DNA from: Nitrososphaeraceae archaeon
Lineage (GTDB): Archaea; Thermoproteota; Nitrososphaeria; Nitrososphaerales; Nitrososphaeraceae
NCBI GenBank assembly: GCA_025936955.1
Contig: JAICSL010000087.1
Coordinates: forward strand, 1-7,005
Length of the DNA stretch: 7,005 nt
Direction: 5' to 3'
Below the pieces are notes generated by a model. That model did not search any database and had not been told where the DNA came from. It saw nothing but the letters and a program-made list of their open reading frames with translations. The translations under genes and the position numbers were made by a program. Positions 5,095-7,005 of the stretch are shown here, piece by piece. Each line of letters starts with the position of its first letter. Position 1 is the first letter of the stretch.

Positions 5095-6569
5095 TAACCC
5101 TTAATCACACCTATCGGTGTTAATCTTACTACTTTTGTAGCTATCCCGAGAGAGTGGGAAACATCAACAACTGCGTCAACATCTTTATATGCGTTAGGCG
5201 TCTCTTCTACTATGCCTTCCTTTGTTAAGGCTTTTATGTAAATACCTTTTGATTCGAGACTTCTTTTGACCTCGTCTGCAGTATGGGTTCTCTTTGCAGC
5301 AGACCTTGACATAATCCTACCTGCGCCATGGGCAGTTGATCCAAAGCTCAAATCTAAAGACCTTTTATTCCCTAAGAGGATCCAACTTGCCGTCCCCATG
5401 GAACCAGGTATAATTACTGGTTGACCTATATTTCGATATTTCCAAGGAATCTGTTCTATGCCAGCAGGTAATGCTCTTGTAGCTCCCTTTCTATGTACAA
5501 CCAGATCCTGCATTCCTTCGCCATCGGTATTGTGCCGCTCTACCTTCGCAATATTATGAGCTACATCATACACAAGTTTCATATCGAGCTCTTGTTCGCT
5601 TCTTTTAAATATTTTTTCAAAGGCGGTTCGTGTCCAATGAGTTATCATCTGTCTGTTAGACCAGGCGAAGTTTAAAGCAGAATACATTGCTTTACGATAA
5701 TTCTCACCTTCGGCGGAATTATTTGGTACGCATGCAAGTTCTCTGTCAGCTAGTTTGATATCATACTTTCTCAGAGCGATCTCTGAAACACGCAGATAAT
5801 CGCTACACACCTGATGTCCAAATCCTCGTGAACCACAGTGAATTAATATAGTTGCTTGACCCTCATGTGTTAGACCCATAGCCTTTGCAGCTTCTTCATC
5901 AAAAATTTTATCAATTTTCTGTATCTCAAGAAAATGATTCCCTGAACCTAGACTGCCTAACTGAGGGGACCCTCGCTTTCTGGCAATATCTGAAACACTC
6001 TTAGGATCTGCTCCTAACATCTTTCCACCTTCCTCACATACTTCCGCATCTTGTTTCCAACCATACCCTCGTTCAATAGCCCATTCTACACCCTCAACAA
6101 GTAACTCATCAATCTCTGATCTGGTTAATCTAAATGCTCCTTCACTTCCAATTCCTACCGGAATATGTCTAAAAAGTTCATCCACGATATCCTTTAAGTG
6201 CATTCTGATTTCCTTTTCGGTTAAGCTCGTCCTAATCAACCGGACGCCACAATTAATATCATATCCAACTCCACCCGGACTGATAACACCTTCTTCAAGA
6301 TCGGTAGCGGCTACCCCACCTACTGGAAATCCATATCCCTCATGTCCATCAGGAAGAACTACTATGTGCTTCTGAACACCTGGCAATGTTGAAACATTTA
6401 CTGCTTGGTCGATAGTCCTGTCTGTTGTCATTTTAGAAATGATACTGTCATTAGCATAAATGGTTACAGGAACATTCATGTGTTTAGATTCTTCCTTTTC
6501 GATTCGAAATTCAAAGTCATTAATCTTCCTGACCCGATGATTGCCGCTTCTCGTTATTAGTCCACTCAT
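5094..6569 (-). CDS. rtcB: tRNA-splicing/RNA-repair ligase RtcB
   Basis: This 491-residue GTP- and Mn2+-dependent ligase joins RNA ends with 2',3'-cyclic phosphate (or 3'-phosphate) to 5'-OH ends. In archaea it seals tRNA exons after intron removal. All active-site elements are visible: VGYDINCGVR with D104 and metal ligand C107, GSGNHFLEI with N211 and H212, ILIHCGSRGFGHQ with H244, YDVAHNIAKVE with H338, the guanylylated histidine H414 in STAHGAGRIMSR, and K490 in the closing GVIKG. Spacing between these residues agrees with the Pyrococcus enzyme (C98, H203, H234, H329, H404, K480), offset by 9-10. Length is normal and no intein is present. The ATG is preceded by a TATA-like box at leaderless spacing. 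It is the first gene of a two-gene unit overlapping the PDCD5-like gene by one base. Archease, the usual activator, is not in this window. Confidence 0.97.
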   Translation of the reverse strand: MSGLITRSGNHRVRKINDFEFRIEKEESKHMNVPVTIYANDSIISKMTTDRTIDQAVNVSTLPGVQKHIVVLPDGHEGYGFPVGGVAATDLEEGVISPGGVGYDINCGVRLIRTSLTEKEIRMHLKDIVDELFRHIPVGIGSEGAFRLTRSEIDELLVEGVEWAIERGYGWKQDAEVCEEGGKMLGADPKSVSDIARKRGSPQLGSLGSGNHFLEIQKIDKIFDEEAAKAMGLTHEGQATILIHCGSRGFGHQVCSDYLRVSEIALRKYDIKLADRELACVPNNSAEGENYRKAMYSALNFAWSNRQMITHWTRTAFEKIFKRSEQELDMKLVYDVAHNIAKVERHNTDGEGMQDLVVHRKGATRALPAGIEQIPWKYRNIGQPVIIPGSMGTASWILLGNKRSLDLSFGSTAHGAGRIMSRSAAKRTHTADEVKRSLESKGIYIKALTKEGIVEETPNAYKDVDAVVDVSHSLGIATKVVRLTPIGVIKG

Positions 6570-6594
6570 CGTTGTGTCTATAAATTTTTTTAGC

Positions 6595-6602
6595 TATTAT
6601 AA
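6595..6602 (-). promoter_or_regulatory. TATA-like box for rtcB
   Basis: On the minus strand TTATAATA lies 26-33 nt before the rtcB ATG, the right place for a leaderless archaeal promoter. A second match, AATTTATAG (6578-6586), is only 9-17 nt from the ATG and therefore less likely to be the functional box. No Shine-Dalgarno motif is seen before the ATG. This promoter would drive both rtcB and the overlapping PDCD5-like gene, separately from the gene upstream. Confidence 0.5.
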
Positions 6603-6697
6603 GCTTGTCTATTATTAATCATGTCCAAGAAAATATTGTAGTGATTATATCAATCTAGGTCGTTTTAAGGTTTGTTCTATAGAGCAGAATAAATAAA

Positions 6698-7005
6698 CTA
6701 GGTTATTCTGAGTCTAAGACCCAAGCCTGTTACAATTATACCTGTTATTATTAACATAATCTGTCCGCTTAATGCAATAGTGCTACCTTTGGTGAAAGTA
6801 TCACCACTGACGTTTAATTCGGAATCACCAATATTCTTGACTTCTATTTTATACTGTCCTTCCATTTTAGCAGTGAAGTCATAGTTAAAACTAGAAACAT
6901 TATTCTCATTTCTTATAATATGCCTATTTGGATCTTTAATAGTAATGCTTAGCGCCGATCCTTTAGCTGTGACATTTGCAGTATTCCCGATATTCATATT
7001 GGGTG
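6698..7005 (-). CDS. Membrane-anchored GOLD/emp24-like domain protein (C-terminal part)
   Basis: The reading frame runs from the window edge with no stop, so the N-terminus is missing; the Met at 6995-6997 is probably internal. The visible 101 or so residues start with a beta-rich extracytoplasmic domain: VTAKGSALSITIKDPNRHII, then FNYDFTAKMEGQYKIEVKNIG, then SELNVSGDTF. This reads as a sandwich with the G-S-x-I-x-DP and F-x-A-x-x-x-G-x-Y-x-I-x-V-x-N pattern of GOLD/emp24-type domains. A single hydrophobic helix, ALSGQIMLIITGIIVTGLGL, follows and ends in RLRIT, so the domain should be outside the membrane with a tiny cytoplasmic tail. Its job cannot be read from the fold; such proteins in archaea are mostly uncharacterised. 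It is separated from rtcB by about 128 nt and is probably an independent gene. Confidence 0.65.
   Translation of the reverse strand, partial: PNMNIGNTANVTAKGSALSITIKDPNRHIIRNENNVSSFNYDFTAKMEGQYKIEVKNIGDSELNVSGDTFTKGSTIALSGQIMLIITGIIVTGLGLRLRIT

Noticed and set aside
5493..5675. 60-codon + strand ORF inside rtcB
   Set aside because: Antisense shadow of the strongly conserved RtcB coding sequence.

Overview
The window looks like chromosomal DNA of an AT-rich archaeon, most likely a low-GC member of the Nitrososphaeria (Thaumarchaeota; a Nitrosocosmicus-like genome would fit). Four things point there: a Sec11-type signal peptidase with a catalytic Ser/His pair, a PDCD5-family protein, TATA-like boxes placed about 26-33 nt before start codons with little or no leader, and a very small C2H2 zinc-finger protein together with unusually long AT-rich spacers. 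The assignment comes from reading protein motifs by eye; no database search was possible.

Left part (1-2340, + strand): a possible C-terminal tail of an upstream gene (1-126), then an FAD-dependent oxidoreductase of the L-2-hydroxyglutarate oxidase (LhgO, COG0579) type (137-1441). An AT-rich spacer of almost 700 nt follows, holding a terminator-like hairpin and a short palindrome but no convincing gene. Next comes a 69-residue single C2H2 zinc-finger protein that must start with TTG (2131-2340).

Middle (2341-4671): a 344-nt spacer holds the most striking non-coding structure in the window, two 14-nt inverted arms with one mismatch followed by T6. Then come an archaeal signal peptidase I (2685-3299), a stand-alone Lrp/AsnC ligand-binding (RAM) domain protein with a well-placed TATA box (3566-3832), and an 839-nt convergent intergenic region with a tandem 11-bp repeat, a 14-bp palindrome and T7/T9 tracts.

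Right part (4672-7005, - strand): an RNA ligase RtcB gene with all catalytic residues and its own TATA box. Its stop codon overlaps by one base the start of a gene for a PDCD5-like nucleic-acid-binding protein, so the two are probably translated together from one RNA-processing operon. Upstream lies the C-terminal part of a membrane-anchored, GOLD/emp24-like beta-sandwich protein cut by the window edge.

The genes are mostly separate housekeeping or accessory units; only rtcB-PDCD5 has clear operon structure. I see no CRISPR array, tRNA, rRNA, insertion sequence or obvious defence system. The items most worth a second look are the rtcB-PDCD5 coupling, the zinc-finger/hairpin island and the convergent spacer that could hold a small RNA.
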